A stretch of DNA of 64,000 nucleotides from positions 21,194,875-21,258,874 of the forward strand of contig NC_036461.1 of assembly GCF_002775205.1 (NCBI RefSeq). The letters run 5' to 3'. Position numbers and translations under genes: made by a program. The notes below the pieces were generated by a model. That model saw nothing but the letters and a program-made list of their open reading frames with translations. It did not search any database and was not told the origin of the DNA. Origin of the DNA: Xiphophorus maculatus. Lineage: Eukaryota; Chordata; Actinopteri; Cyprinodontiformes; Poeciliidae. Below are positions 37,201 through 50,295 of this stretch, piece by piece. Within the stretch, counting starts at the first letter, position 1, and the number at the start of each line of letters is the position of its first letter.

Positions 37201-39480
37201 AGGTTTAAAAGTTGCCAAACACAAACCCTTGAGGGCTGGAGTTGGAGAAAACTGCTCTCACGGGGTTTATTGACACTTGACGTTTATACCTAAAAGTCAG
37301 ATTTCCCAGGCTTAATGTGAGAACGTAACTTGAGCCAGTACAAAAAGTCAGCTGTTGACATGTGTGTGGGATAATACCGCTCCACTCCCCGTAGTCTCAA
37401 AGCTAATTACTGCTGTAAACTTCAGTGATTAAATCAGATCTTCAGTGATTAAATCAACTCCAGCAGGATTGATTCAGAAACCTCTAAATTCCTTTCACAC
37501 AATAAAAGTTCTGCTGACAACTGATTTTACAAAACTGTACACAAATGGCCGTTATAACATATGAAGGCACATGAAATAATAAATTAAAATGGCAAACAGC
37601 AACAGTAAAACTGCTGGTTAGGTAGCATAACATAAATACTTTCTGATAGACGACGTAAATCTAGCAAGTAAAAGAAGCTGAGTTCTACTACCAACAGTAA
37701 ACTAATTAAAGCAATATGTCTCTAACTTTATTGTTCGACCTGTGGGTGCAGGAACTTTTTTCATTTCCGATTGCTGCACATAGCCTCTTGCTTCACCAAC
37801 CTGTGTATCCACGGAGACGACAGTGCAACAACAGCACAACTTTACACTGTAGATTAAAATGAGTTTAAACTGAGAAACACAGAACCCTGCTATCCAGCTC
37901 CGCCCATTTTAATACCAACTCTGATGAGCTTTTGTGTCCCTGCTAGCTGAAAGCTTCACCACAGCATGATGTCTTTCGCTTTACACTTCCTGGTAAATAT
38001 TTTTAAACTGCAAAATATCTCTAAATAATGCCTGAACGGTTCATATGTGTCTGGGCGACATTTTGTTGATTTTTGTTTCAAAGTGAACGATTTTGTCAGG
38101 AGACCCACTGAGAAGGATGTAATAATAATAATGTATAGCATTCATGCATCTATCCATTGTCAATCTCTGCTTGTCCATGCAGGTTCCTGTCTGCAGCAGT
38201 CTAAACAATAGTTACATAGTCTCAAAGTGAAAGATTTTCATGTGCCTTCATATGTTAGACGGAAACATAACGTAGCTCCAGTTTTGAGGAGGTTACCTTC
38301 TCACTCCCCACCTTTTGTTTCCTTTCTTCACATGTGGGATGTGGAGCCTGAGTCCCATGCTCCTACATTGGCGTGGATCTTTATTAAACTTTATTTACAT
38401 CTACCGAACCAATAACATGTTCAAGAACGAGTGTTCTAACTTACAGCCAGACGTTGGCAGAATTGATTGGGATTACTAATTCAAACAGCAATGGATTAAG
38501 GTGTTATGTTTGGAATTTTGCGTGTCGTCTCTTTTAGAATTGTAAATGCACTATAGAGGCACAAATGACAAACTTAACTTCCTGAGAAAGATTTATGGCA
38601 TTAACTCATGTCAACCGTGCAAGAGAAGTTGCAGAATCACATGTAAGAGCTTCCCACAAACCTCAGGCAGAATACCCTTTGAACTAATAACCTCTGTCTG
38701 GTTTTGTTGGTTGGACAGCTTACATACTCGGGTTGAACTGGTTACACGTGAGCATTTCTGTAAATCACTTCTACAATTTTCTGTCCTTTGGACATACAGT
38801 GTGTCCATCTGAAACCCTATTTCTACAGTTATGATAAAAAAGGGGAGCTAGAGCAGAGCACAACACTAGATGCACAAATAAACTTAAAAAAAAAGCTTTA
38901 TCCTGGAATAATAGAACCTTATTTTGCTGAATTATGAACTGAGCAAGTCTTAAGAAGGCAAAGACTAGACTGCGTGGTATGGCAGGATTGTGGAACAGAA
39001 GTGCTCAGACATATTTATGGAACTGGAATGGTGACAAACTGTTTTGTCTTTGCACTGGCGGCCATTTAGGACTCAGACAATGACGTCACAATGCACTAGA
39101 GATTTTCCTTGAGGACAAGCCTGTGAGTGCACACTGGCATTTTCCTTATGCATTACTGTGCTTGATGACTGTAAATTTTAAAAGACACTAACAGTGTCTT
39201 TCAATTGATGAAGCAAAAATGTCCATCTTGTTTTTTAATGCAACTTTACATTAGAAACAGAATCACTCCATTTAAAAAATGCACACATTCTTGTTTGTTT
39301 TAATGTGTCAGCAAGTTATTATTTAAAAAAAATACTTCAAAGACAGTTTAGTTCAACAGTTTCATATACCCTCACTTTCCATTTTATTTCCACAAGAGTC
39401 TAACAAAAGTTTCAGAAGAGAACATAAAAAGAATCACAAGCATTGCGTCACATCCTCCTCCGGTGAGAGAACAACAGGAA
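34290..39480. other. Gene-free interval upstream of cdc25b
   Basis: AT-rich DNA with scattered short open frames and no supported exon. It holds a 20-bp tandem duplication at 37421-37456 (unit TTCAGTGATTAAATCAGATC, second copy partial). No transposon ends were identified with confidence. Confidence 0.4.
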
Positions 39481-39496
39481 AGGGGCGTTTTGGGCT

Positions 39497-39569
39497 CCAA
39501 TTGGCTAGCTGGATGTTACGGCGTTTCTGATTGGATGAAACTTTGCCGCTTCTGGAGTTCTATTTTGAA
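39497..39569 (+). promoter_or_regulatory. cdc25b cell-cycle promoter: two NF-Y boxes plus CHR
   Basis: CCAATTGG at 39497-39504, GATTGG at 39529-39534 (inverted CCAAT, 30 bp further on) and TTTGAA at 39564-39569 (CHR element, about 30 bp after the second box). Paired CCAAT boxes about three helical turns apart followed by a CHR is the known architecture of G2/M genes bound by NF-Y and DREAM/MuvB. An ATAAATA at 39571 may place the start site near 39600. Confidence 0.65.
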
Positions 39570-39919
39570 CATAAATACGAGCAGCCACAAGCTTTCTCAG
39601 AGACCAGGGGGCTGCCAGAGAGGTAACACCGTGTCGTTCGGCTCTCTGGCACAGGTAGTAATTATGTGGCTCTAGATATTTTTTACAAGGCCGAATGAAC
39701 GTTTTTGTCCACGCGGAGCCACCGGGTCACCTACCACCGGTGTTTCGGAGACGCATTTTTGGAAATGTGTTCTTAAATTCACGCTAGCTGGCTGGTTAGC
39801 TTCCGGGATAGCGTGTACTGAGTGTTTTACTCATTGGCATCGTCTGGCCTCAAAGCTCAGGCTAAATTTACCCCTAAACTGTTACCTCCGGGATTTATCC
39901 AGGTTAAGAAGCAGGGAAG

Positions 39920-42900
39920 ATGGAGCCCCGTTTCGGCAGTGCTAGCCCGCAAAGCGTCGCTTTCAAAAGCAGGCCCAATGCGATCCCCGGGCTTTCCTCG
40001 CTTAATCTCCCCGACGTCAGCGGAAGGAGTTCTCACTGCAGGAATCTGTTCTCCCCCGGACCAGCGACCGTGTTGTCTCCGGTCACCAATTTGGCTCTGG
40101 ACATGAACAATTTAGCAGGCCTTGGAAGGTACCATTTATTTATTTTTTGTATAGTTACAAAACTATTTTTAAAAAGTTTGCAGAATATAAATGTGTCTTT
40201 GTTTGACTCGCTCACTCTCTCAGCCAATCTGATACCCCGAAAAGGAGAAATCATCCCCCCCTGGAGAAGGTTCCTTCTTTCGCCTCGGACGTCTCATCTG
40301 ATGCTGGTGAGCTCAAAATGAATCTATTGTAGTTTTTTATTGATGGCATTAGATCTTATGCCTCGGGATCTCATGTTAATTCATTGCTGCTAATTTCATG
40401 AACAGCAACTGTTTATGTTGCTTTTTTGAGTCTTCTGAATAAATTTGAGATTCCCATCTTCCCAGGCCTTGGCTTAGATCTTCCTAGTCCTGTGGATGGG
40501 GAAGTGGAAGACACGTGAGTTTCTTTTTTCTAATTTTTTTTCCTGTCCTCTTGTCTTTTCTAATCAGTAGTTTGTTGCTGCCCCCCCCTTACACCTCTTT
40601 AGCCCCCCACTTCTCTAACCATGTGCTTGGGTTCAGCTTAGCCAAGCTTCATTTTTAATTTATAGGATTATTGTTCCGCTAATCTGACTGCAGTTGGAAT
40701 CGTGTCAGCATAGAAACTTTATGATTTCTGGCTGGTTGAATCTCTGAAAATAATCACCTAATTTTTTGTCTCTCCTTGACTGGGTTTGTCTTCAAAAAAA
40801 TCTAAATTTTTCTATATAAAAACTGAGAAGGTTCTTTTTCTTTGCTTATAGTCATAACAACTAACGGCATATGTCTGAGAATGTAACTCATAAGAGTGGA
40901 AATTACTTTTTTTTTGGCAGTAGTACTTTTGAAGATTTTCATCATTAACTCAAACATCATGTCTATTTTTTTTATTATTTTCAGATTTTAATTCAACTTA
41001 TGCATGATTCATAACAGTGTGAATCCTAAGTATTTGATTTTTTTTTTTTTTTTTACCAGAGAAGCTGATTTAAAAAAAAAAAAAAACGTTTTTAATCTTC
41101 TGTAGTTTTATTTTTGGTAGACAAAATGTCCTGACAGTGGTCGATTCTTATAACTCTTGGTGAGACATTGTTGGTATTTGGCAAAAAGCCATATTTGGAC
41201 TGTATTATCGCTGCGTAAACCCAAACCCGGCCCTCTGTGGCGCGTGTCTGCTTCATTGTTATCTCGAGCAGTTGGCTGATCTTGGGTGGCCTCCTGACTC
41301 AGTTTGAGACATCTGCTGCTCTCTGATGGAAGTTCTTCACAGCGGCTAAGAGGCCGGGTGCTAAAGGCCTCATTGACCTCCTTTCCCAGCTGCTGGGTTG
41401 CTAGGAAACCTCCAGGATTGGGGAGGAGGATGTTCTCTGCTCTTATGTTAGAGCAGGCGTGTACCAAGTGTGATGTTGAAAGGATTTTGTTTGGCCTCTG
41501 ACCGCAGGACAAGAATGATTTAGAAAATAAGTTTGGCCCACAAAATAAACAATTAAAGTGGCAGTAGGTAATGTTTATAAAAACTAAACATTTGTTAAAA
41601 TTATCATTTTGTTGTGACAGTTTAAGACAAATAATCTGTGAATAAAATCAAGCTCCTCTCTGCCGTCTCCCCGCGCTCCAAGTACTAGCTTCAGAAATAC
41701 AACGCTCGGTTAGAAACAATCAACCAGTTCAGGGGAGGGTCTTAATGCTGTCAATCACTCTGGTGCTCATCCCCTCCCACTTGCTCTCTGCTATGTTGCA
41801 GCTGGTTCACCATGAATGCAAAAGCTAGTTAGCATAGCCAGCACTTTTGACTGTAACGGCAAGTTTGTTTTTCCACCATTAACACATTTAGCAGCACATT
41901 CAGGAGGATGATTGACAGTGCCAAGACCCTCCTCCTGACTCTGATTGGTTGTTTTTGACTGAGCTGTGCATTTTTACAGAATGCCATAGTAGCACTGGAA
42001 ATTATATTTTATTTTTTTTAAAACGTGGAAAAACGTTTTAAAGAAGTTAGACAAGGCAATTGTATTTTTTATTTTTTTTTTGTAAGGCAACAGTTTAAAG
42101 CCCTTCTTTATATTTTGGATCTTTTATAAACTGCTAAACAGTTTATAAAAATCAACACTAAAAAGCCACTTGTTTAGAGTTGCCTTTGAACCATAATAAC
42201 ATTGAGTAACACATCTGATGTGTATTGATGGTTTTTGATGAGACCCCTTGACAAAATATGTGTTTCTCAAATTGGTGGCTGCATGATGTTTTAACTTTTT
42301 TTGTGTGTAAAAAAAAAAACAACAACAACAACTAGGTTTAATAATATACAGATTTTAAAAAAAATTGGACATCTAGAAATGTTTATTTTTTTAAAAACTT
42401 TTGTGGCCTGGCAGTAGTTTAATTTCTCCAGTTTTGGTCGCGATACAATAGGCTTGAACATCGTTGTGTTGGAGAGACGACGCCCATCTCTGGGTTTTGG
42501 CACACTCTTCAGCCGTGGTGTTTCAATAAGTGAACAAAAGGAAAGGGGGTTTTTTGGGTTTTTTTGCGTCTGCGCTATAGAAATGAGGGCTACCCCTATA
42601 GAACAACTGCTTTCCCGTCCTCTAGAGCTGGATGAATGGGACACGCTCCCCCCATCAGCTAACAAAGAACTCCTCCAGCTACAGGCTGAGCAGCGCTGGC
42701 GGCTGCTAGATTAGCTGATCTCTGCATCACTTCTCCTGCTCCCTCCCACCCAAAACCCTCTCTTCTCTCTAAGCTGCACTCTTGGCTCTCAGCTCTGCTT
42801 GTTTAGCATACAGGTGGGCATTACTCCAACACAAAGCACCACCTCTTGCCTCTTTGATTCACCCAACTTCCTCAAATCTCCCTGGCTCTTCAGAGGCTGA

Positions 42901-45900
42901 GCAGGTGTGGCGGTCCTTTTGATCGGCGGCCACCAATCCAGACACAGGACTTCCTTTATAATTGCAGCGGAACATCTTGTCGAACTCCTGATGGTTTTCT
43001 TTTTGTGTTGTTGCAGGTTTGAAAAAGCCATTCAGCAGTCGCGGCGAGTTTTCAACGAGTAAGTTTTTGTGTTTGTTTGTTTTCAATCATGAAGTCAATT
43101 GTGGTTTGTTGCAATTTTGAAGGGGTGCATACAAGATCCAGTTTTTCTTTTTTTCTTCTTCTCTAAATTAAATTACAAATGACAACATATTTTCAGGAAG
43201 TGTCTTTTTTTTTTTTTTTTTTTAAATCCTCTCTGTGATTTGAACGTTGGCGTATTAGGACTTGATTATGATATTATTTTTTGTTTTGATTACAAGAATG
43301 TTGTCATATCAGCAGAATAAAAACAATTTTACCAGAATGAAAACGTTTTAATGAGGGGGAAGAAAAGCTTTTAGAATTATGGAGATCTACTGTAACTCGA
43401 CCAGCTGAATTTGTTGGCACGATCATTTCAAAGTTCGGCTGCAGAAAATAATTTGAAGCTTTTGTGCTAAAAGTTTAAATATTACCTCATCTTTAAAACT
43501 GATGTCAAAGTAGCTCAACAATACACATTTTATTTTTCATGTAGTAGCTTCTACAACTGTACTCTTGTAAGATTTAAAAACATTTTTTATTTACAATCAA
43601 TCAAATGTTATTTGTATAGCACATTTCAGCAGCAAGGTATTCCAAAGTGCTTTACATCATATCAAACACAAAGTCATCAAGTGGAGGGTTCTTGTTTTTG
43701 CATCCATAAAAGGTTTACCTGTTACACTCCTACTGTGTTATATGGAACAAAATACCTATTGCTATTTTTATTGCCCCTCACAATCACACAGTTTAAAACA
43801 ATGTAAATGCTCCGTACACCTCTTTCACAGAGTTTCGCTCTGGGACTCCGTCATCCCTCACGGATCTTTGTGCAATTCTATGGTACCTGTTAGTGTCTAG
43901 AATTTACAGGGTTTCCGTTACTCGCAATGATCCTCAGTCATACTAGAATAAAGAATCTTAGCTGGGTCCTAATATTCTATGAAGCTTGACTTCAGAGTAA
44001 AAATAATTGGAAGCTGTTAAACATGCTTGCCAATCAAGATGGCAGCGTTGTTCATGCTGGCATTATATGGAAAATAAAATGGATTCAAGTTTCCATTTAA
44101 GGGGAAATCCAGATTTTTCCAAAAATTAAATATTCAAAAACCAACAGATTTTTTTTTTTAATGGTCCAGCCCTAGTTACAAATAGGGCTGTTCCAGAAAT
44201 TATCGATGAAGTTTTTTTAATCTAAAATATGACAACCAAAAACAATAAAATGGAAATAAAAAAAACACACAACAAAAACTGTAAATTAAAATGGATTATG
44301 TCTCTAAACAAAATTCCTTCAAAAAACATTGAGAACAGAAATGGAGCTAATTTTAATGTATTCACTCTAAATGACTAGTAGTTTATTGCAAAAGCCTTGG
44401 TCACACATAACAAAGTCTTAGGATTTTTCAGGCTTGTCTCCCTGTAGAATTGTATCAATGAAGTAGCTGTTCACAGTAAATTTGGAGCTAAATGAGGTAT
44501 TTACATGTAAAAGTACAGAATTTTGTGGTAGGGAATTGTTGACTAATTATGATCTTTATTAATTCAAATTCCATTTTTTGCCTTTATTTTATAGGAAGAA
44601 GCCAATTAGAAGAATCAACTCATTGCCAGTAAGTTTTTGTTCTGTTGCATCTAATTTCTGTTTCATTAAGTGAAATGTCAACATCTAAATCAACTAAGAT
44701 TTTAATTGATTTATAGAAGATGAAATGAAAAAATATAGCAGCAAAGCAGAAAAAAGACTTTAATGGGGCAGTATTATGTCAAATTGACAGCATGTGTCGC
44801 GTTGCAACGTGTCCATAGAAACTACTTAGCAAAGCACTGATGAAAGCATCAAAGGATTAATAGAAGTCATGTTGTGATGACTTCCTGAAGGCGGAGTTTC
44901 AGAAAGAACAGGTGCTTCTTAAAGAGACAGTCACACTTTCAAGGCATTATACACATAATGCTGCCCATTTAAGTGGGATTTCCATCAATGGTTGGCTAAC
45001 TGGTTCCCATTTCAGCCCCAGCTCCTGGGCTTCAGTCCGGCTCTGAAAGGACAGGAGACGGATTCCGATCGCTACGGAATATTTGGCCAGCAGCCTCAAC
45101 AAATGAAGCCCTCCGTCTCTCAGTTTGACAACAAGGAGAACATGCCAGAGGTCAGTGGGTCATTTTCCCTCCAAAGCATCTAGAAATACTGTTACCATGG
45201 CAATAGCATTGCATCTTTCAGGTTAAGTTTGACTCCATTTCATTTAGAATCTCCGAAGTCATTGTTTAAATCTTCTCTGCTTCAAGTGGATTAATGAGGA
45301 TAAAGACGATAATACCCAGGCTATTAGCTGAAACACATGGATATCGCTGTGAATAGAACTCGCTTCTCTTTTGCAGATGTCTTTGCAGATTCCTCAAATT
45401 TAAAATGTATTCTTTTCTCTCCTCTTGTTTTTTTTTTTTTTCTCTTTTTACACTTAGGAGTTCTTTGAATTCAAGAAACCATCCAAGCCCGTGTCTCGGT
45501 GTCGCGGGCGTTCCTTCAACGGAGGACATTTAAAGGACGCCTTCGCCGCCCGTCCTAGCTCCGCTCCAGCTCTCATGGTGAGAAAACGTTTGAAGAATCC
45601 GTCCATGTTTGTTCTAGAGCATGGACGCTTTTAGAAAGAAACAAATGTTGTTTTCTTTATTTTGTTTCTTATTCGCAGCTCTCTTCACCTCCGCCAGTCC
45701 AGCAGCTTGAATACGATTCAAGCCCCGTTTTCCTGAGGCGCTCCTCCCTGACCTCCTCTCTGAACGACGACGAAGACGACGGCTTTTTGGATTATGACAA
45801 CATGGCGGTAAGATGCCGTACAAACGTATATGGATTTAGTTTAAAAAGAAAAAGAAATGGAAAATAATTTCATCAAGGGTTTCTTGCAGGATGATTCTGG

Positions 45901-48900
45901 GATGCCAACAGGAATGGCGAGCTTGCTCACTGCACCACTTGTGGCTGACAATACAGGAGAGGACTCTGTAAGTTATTAAAATATGCACCAGTGTCAACAA
46001 AGATGTGAAATGAAGACTGGTTTTTAGAAATGATCTGTTTCTCCGCAGCCCATCGTCCGGTGTCGGCCACGGAACTTGTTTCGGTCGCCCTCCATGCCCA
46101 GCCCGGTGACCCGCCCCGCCGTGAAGCGTCCTGACTGCCCTGCCGATGAAAACACTCCTGTGAGGGTGAAGAGGCGGCGGAGCGTCGCGGGAACACCTTT
46201 AACCAAGCTGGACCAAAGTCCAGAATCTCCAAGAACGGTGAGTTTCTGTGCTTAAAGGGGAGGAAATGTAAACTATCGATAATTTCCCAATGCCCAACAT
46301 ATGCAAGAACTTTAGTTGCTCACAAGCTATTCTGCGCTTCAGCAGGATTTGAGTGTCTAGGTGTGTAAAAATGTTTCATGTATTCTGTCCTGATGCTGTA
46401 AAGATGTTTTCCTGTGGGTTACATTTTTCAGTCTGTTTTCTATTGCCTATAAAATTATCTTAGCAAATGCTATGATGTCATATACTGTGGAGCTGTTAAA
46501 CAAGGTCTTGACTTCCAGCTAATTAGTTCTGTGAATCCTCCATTTTCCTCGCAGTAATTTTTGCAGTTCAGTTATGCCGAAGTTGCAAGTGGACAAGTCA
46601 AAATGTTTGCATTAATCCACAACATCAGAGCCTCTTTATTTTTTGCTGTAATGTACCCACGTTGGAGAGGAAAGTCTGTTTGTAAGGAGAACTTAAGGAC
46701 GAGTGCCTCAGCAACCTTTGCACACTAGCCAGGGATTTTTCGAAAGACTTCGTCTCATTGAGGCGTTAGTTCATCTGTGTTTTAAAGATCAGATTTGACA
46801 TGTCAACATGTCTGCAGTGGGATTTTTACTTAGTAAGAATTTTAGTATTAATATTAGTAAGAATGTCATTCTTACTAATTTGCTCAGTCTGCAAATCGTC
46901 CAGTTAGTCACCAGCCAATTTGTTGAGTCTTTATCAGAGCCATTCTCTAATTGCCATGGAAATCCAGACCTACAATGTCCTAACTGAATAGCTCTGAAAA
47001 CGGCATCCATCTTGGTTTGCTGATTTGTTAGAACATGCATCCTTACTTCCACAACTTCCTCCTCAATCCTTTTCTATTCTACTTCCAGAGTTGTTCGCTG
47101 CTCCAACGGTCCAAGTCCTTCTGTCACGCAGAGATCGAGAAGCTTCTGGACAAGTCGGACGGCTCCAATGAGCTGATCGGAGACTTCACTAAGGTTAGAG
47201 AGACTGAAACCCTTCGCTCTAGTTGTTGTTTAAAGAAGGAAACAACTTTTCCAATCCAATTACCTTTTTGTCTTTAAGCCTTTCGTTCTTCCAACGGTGG
47301 ACGGAAAACATCAAGACCTCAAGTACATTACCTCAGAAATGGTGACTACTCTCATCCTGCCTCGTTCAACCATGAATCCATGAACTGGTTGCATGGATAC
47401 ATTATGTTTTCATAACTTTATCGGGCGTTCTGTCGACTTGTAGATGGTGGCAGCTCTCACCGGCCAGTTTGATCACCTCGTAGATCAGGTCATCGTCATA
47501 GACTGCCGCTACCCCTACGAGTTTGAAGGCGGACACATCAAGGTAAGTCAACCCATTGAACAGAATAAATAAATGTACTGAACTTTCTCTTCAGTTTTAA
47601 CCTAATGAGGTAGAAACATGTATAAAGATGATTTCTTTGTATTCTGAGCTGTCCCTGTTCCGTCTCAGGGGGCTTTGAACCTGCACCAAGAAGACCAAGT
47701 GGAGGATTTCCTCTTCAAGACCCCCATCATCCCCTCCTCCACAGAGAAGCGAGTTGTCATTGTCTTCCACTGCGAGTTCTCGTCGGAGCGCGGCCCTCGA
47801 ATGTGCCGCTTCGTCAGGGAACAGGACCGTGCCGTCAACGTGTATCCCAATCTCCACTACCCCGAGCTTTACATCCTCAAGGGCGGATACAAAGACTTCT
47901 TCCCTTTTTTCCAGGTAGTTCAGCTACAGATTCCCTTCATGCTGATGACATGGAGTTCTAGGCCTGATTCGTCATTTTTCTGGGTTTTTGCATGTCTCTG
48001 TAGTCTCAAATGAATATACTGTATTTTCCGCACTATAAGGCGCACCTTCAATGAATGGCCTATTTTAAAACTTTTTTCATATATAAGGAGCACCGCATTA
48101 TAAGGCGCATAGAATAGACGCTACAGTAGAGGCTGGGGTTACGTTATGCATCCATTAGATGGAACTGCGCTAAAGGGAATGTCAACAAAACAGTCAGATA
48201 GGTCAGTAAAACTTTATTAATAATTACAAACCAGCGTTCTGAAAACTCAATTCATTCCCAAAATGAATGAACAGCTGTTTTATTATTTTCCCCAAGGTAA
48301 AGTCAGTGACGTGGTATTTTCGTGACACAGTTTATCTTTTAACTACAGCAAGGTATAACATATAGTGGAGGGGAACTTTTCCTCGATTCAACAAACACGT
48401 AAAAAACAGTCTGATACTGTTACGGTAAATCAAACGTTGGTGCAATCACAATATATATCCACTTCTGCACCATTGATTCGTTCATGTTAAATTCTCTGGC
48501 TGCTGCTCTGTTCCCGTGTTCTACTGCGTCACTGATCGCCTTGAGTTTAAACTCTGCGTCGTCAGCGTGTCTCTTAATAGGAGCCATTTTGGGGTCTTTA
48601 CACAAACACACAAATGGAAATGAAACAGGATATATATCCCAGCATGCACCGCGCTTTTCTTCTTCTACGGGGGAAAATGAAGTCGGCAGCTGCTTACCGT
48701 AGTTGTGAGACCTGTTGTGGCTCAATACTGGTCAATATATAAGGCACACCGGATTATAAGGCGCACAGTTGGCTAATGAGAAAATTGAAGGTTTTTAGGT
48801 GCGCCTTATAGTGCGGAAAATACGGTATGTAAAATTAAGTTCTAACAATATTTTCATCAAAAAAAAGGTGACCTTTTAATGTTTCAAGGTCTTAAATTTT

Positions 48901-49309
48901 GTCGATAGGACTATTTAATCTTTACATATAGTTTTTTTTTTTTCATGAGAATTTAATGTCAGTTCTGTGACTCGAGGCTAACTTGCTGGTAATGTACCAT
49001 TGCTGGTAAGCTAGCTTTTTTTGTGTGTGTCTATCATGGACAGGTGCAAGCTGGACAAAGCTACTTTTATCATAATTTACAACAGACGTATTTGTCAATT
49101 TTACTATTGCTAGGTTAAAGTTGTGGTGTGTGTGTGTTTGTCTAAATGTGTGTTCTTGTCCCGTCCAGACCCAGTGTGAGCCCCAGTCCTATCGGCCGAT
49201 GCACCACGAAGACTTCAAGGACGACCTGAGGAAATTCCGCCTGAAAAGTCGCACCTGGGCCGGAGAGCGCAGCAAGCGGGACATGTACTGCCGCCTGAAG
49301 AAATGGTGA
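39920..49309 (+). CDS. cdc25b: M-phase inducer phosphatase 2, Cdc25B (15 coding exons, 573 aa)
   Basis: Dual-specificity phosphatase that removes inhibitory phosphates from CDK1/CDK2 to start mitosis. Exons: 39920-40128, 40224-40306, 40466-40514, 43017-43058, 44595-44628, 45016-45150, 45458-45577, 45679-45807, 45890-45967, 46049-46237, 47089-47193, 47279-47341, 47444-47542, 47669-47914 and 49169-49309; all junctions are GT-AG and phases are consistent. Motifs: KEN box 179-181; DDGFLD at 257-262, like the beta-TrCP degron of CDC25A/B; RSPSMP with the 14-3-3 site Ser308; basic VKRRRS; rhodanese fold with [13 protein letters not shown] (432-444); catalytic HCEFSSER with Cys480 and Arg486. The C-terminus [14 protein letters not shown] is typical. 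Length is close to human CDC25B (580), and ap5s1 downstream confirms the B paralog by synteny. Confidence 0.95.
41552..42000. mobile_element. Interspersed repeat R1, copy 2, in cdc25b intron 3
   Basis: Starts TTAAAGTGGCAGTAGGTAAT and aligns through its length with 9317-9790: GCAGCTGGTTCACC, then GCTAGTTAGCATAGCC, then GCCAAGACCCTCCTCCTGAC, then CTGATTGGTTG. Same orientation as copy 1. Confidence 0.7.
43598..43670. mobile_element. Short repeat fragment in cdc25b intron 4
   Basis: TTATTTGTATAGCACATTTC then AGCAGCAAGG and CCAAAGTGCTTTACATCAT is a familiar interspersed motif of fish genomes. Family unknown to me. Confidence 0.45.
44762..44965 (+). mobile_element. TTAA-type MITE family R2, copy 4 in cdc25b intron 5
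   Basis: Starts AATGGGGCAGTATTATGTCAA and contains GTGATGACTTCCTGAAGGCG and GTTTCAGAAAGAACAGG, matching copy 3 with an internal deletion. It lies just upstream of exon 6. Confidence 0.6.
48019..48825 (-). mobile_element. pogo/Tigger-like DNA transposon, internally deleted, in cdc25b intron 14
   Basis: The ends are near-perfect inverted repeats (CTGTATTTTCCGCACTATAA and onward, right end with one change), flanked by TA at 48017-48018 and 48826-48827, the target duplication of Tc1/mariner/pogo elements. Sub-terminal copies of ATTATAAGGCGCA repeat near both ends. At 806 bp it is too short for an autonomous element. It still encodes the start of a transposase-like DNA-binding domain. Confidence 0.8.
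48420..48587 (-). pseudogene. Truncated pogo-type transposase N-terminus (55 codons)
   Basis: From the ATG at 48587 the frame reads [20 protein letters not shown] and then [20 protein letters not shown], a helix-turn-helix of the psq/CENP-B type found at the start of pogo/Tigger transposases. It then stops; the rest of the DNA-binding region and the DDE domain are gone. It lies inside the element's inverted repeats, antisense to cdc25b. Confidence 0.7.
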
Positions 49310-49653
49310 CGACCAGCTCCTCTCATCCTCCTCCCTAACCTTCCTCCCCATACAAATGGACTCAGCAGGCCCTCCCCATGCAGCCCACCCACTAGAAAGG
49401 CCTTTTTGGATAACACCAACAGAAAGGGGCTTTTTTTTTTTTTTCTTCTTCTTCTTTTATTTCCCCCCCTTTTTAAAAATTTTTTTTAGCAAATCCCCCA
49501 AGTTTTGTTTACGTATTTATGCTCCATTTCCAGATGGGGAAAGACTTGAAAGGAAAGAAGCTTCCTCCTTCACAGAGGGCTGACGTTCTACAAAGTGACT
49601 GTGTTTTAAGAAAACCACTTGGACCTATTGCTCATGTTTACTTGTTTGTTTTT

Positions 49654-49701
<48 letters not shown>

Positions 49702-50295
49702 GATTGATCTGGAAGCACAAATCAGTGACATTGCAATAATACAACTGAACCAAATGATAAATCACGTCTTTTATTATTATTATTTTCCCTGCCATTTTAA
49801 GCACTTGATTTTAACACCATGAGGTGCTTTTTTTCCTACTCCTTTGTAATGTATATTGTTTTTACGATTTGGGCCTCAATTTTTTATTTTTTTTTTTCGA
49901 TATCATTGTAGTACCTTTTTCAGGATTTCCAAAAAATGCTAATTAGATTTTGTAGTGGCATGCAAAAAAAAGATGAAGTCAGATATTTTCTCTCCTCTCC
50001 TTCCTGACCAAATGCAATACTTGTTCATTTCTCTCAGTGAAAATACCAAAGCAAACCAAACTACCTGTTAACTGCACTGTTCAAGTTTTTTCTTATGCTG
50101 CAGGTCGGCAAGAGTGAAAAGATCTTTGATTTTTATCTTTCTTTTTTTCTTTGCTGTGACTTCTTAATTTTCAAAGTTAAAACGGTCTTTGCCCTGTTTC
50201 TGAACCTGTGTGAGTGTCAGTAGGGGGGCTTCAGTATTTTGGTGCAGGCTTGTGGTGGAGCTGCTGAAATAAAGATCCTATATGAATTCAGACGG
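49310..50295 (+). other. cdc25b 3' untranslated region with polyadenylation signal
   Basis: Begins after TGA. A canonical AATAAA at 50268-50273 gives a predicted cleavage site near 50290. It includes a (TA)20 microsatellite at 49657-49696 and many T-rich tracts. Confidence 0.55.

Noticed and set aside
41108-41512. 134-codon minus-strand frame in cdc25b intron 3
   Set aside because: Intronic, no domain, no matching splice sites; probably chance.
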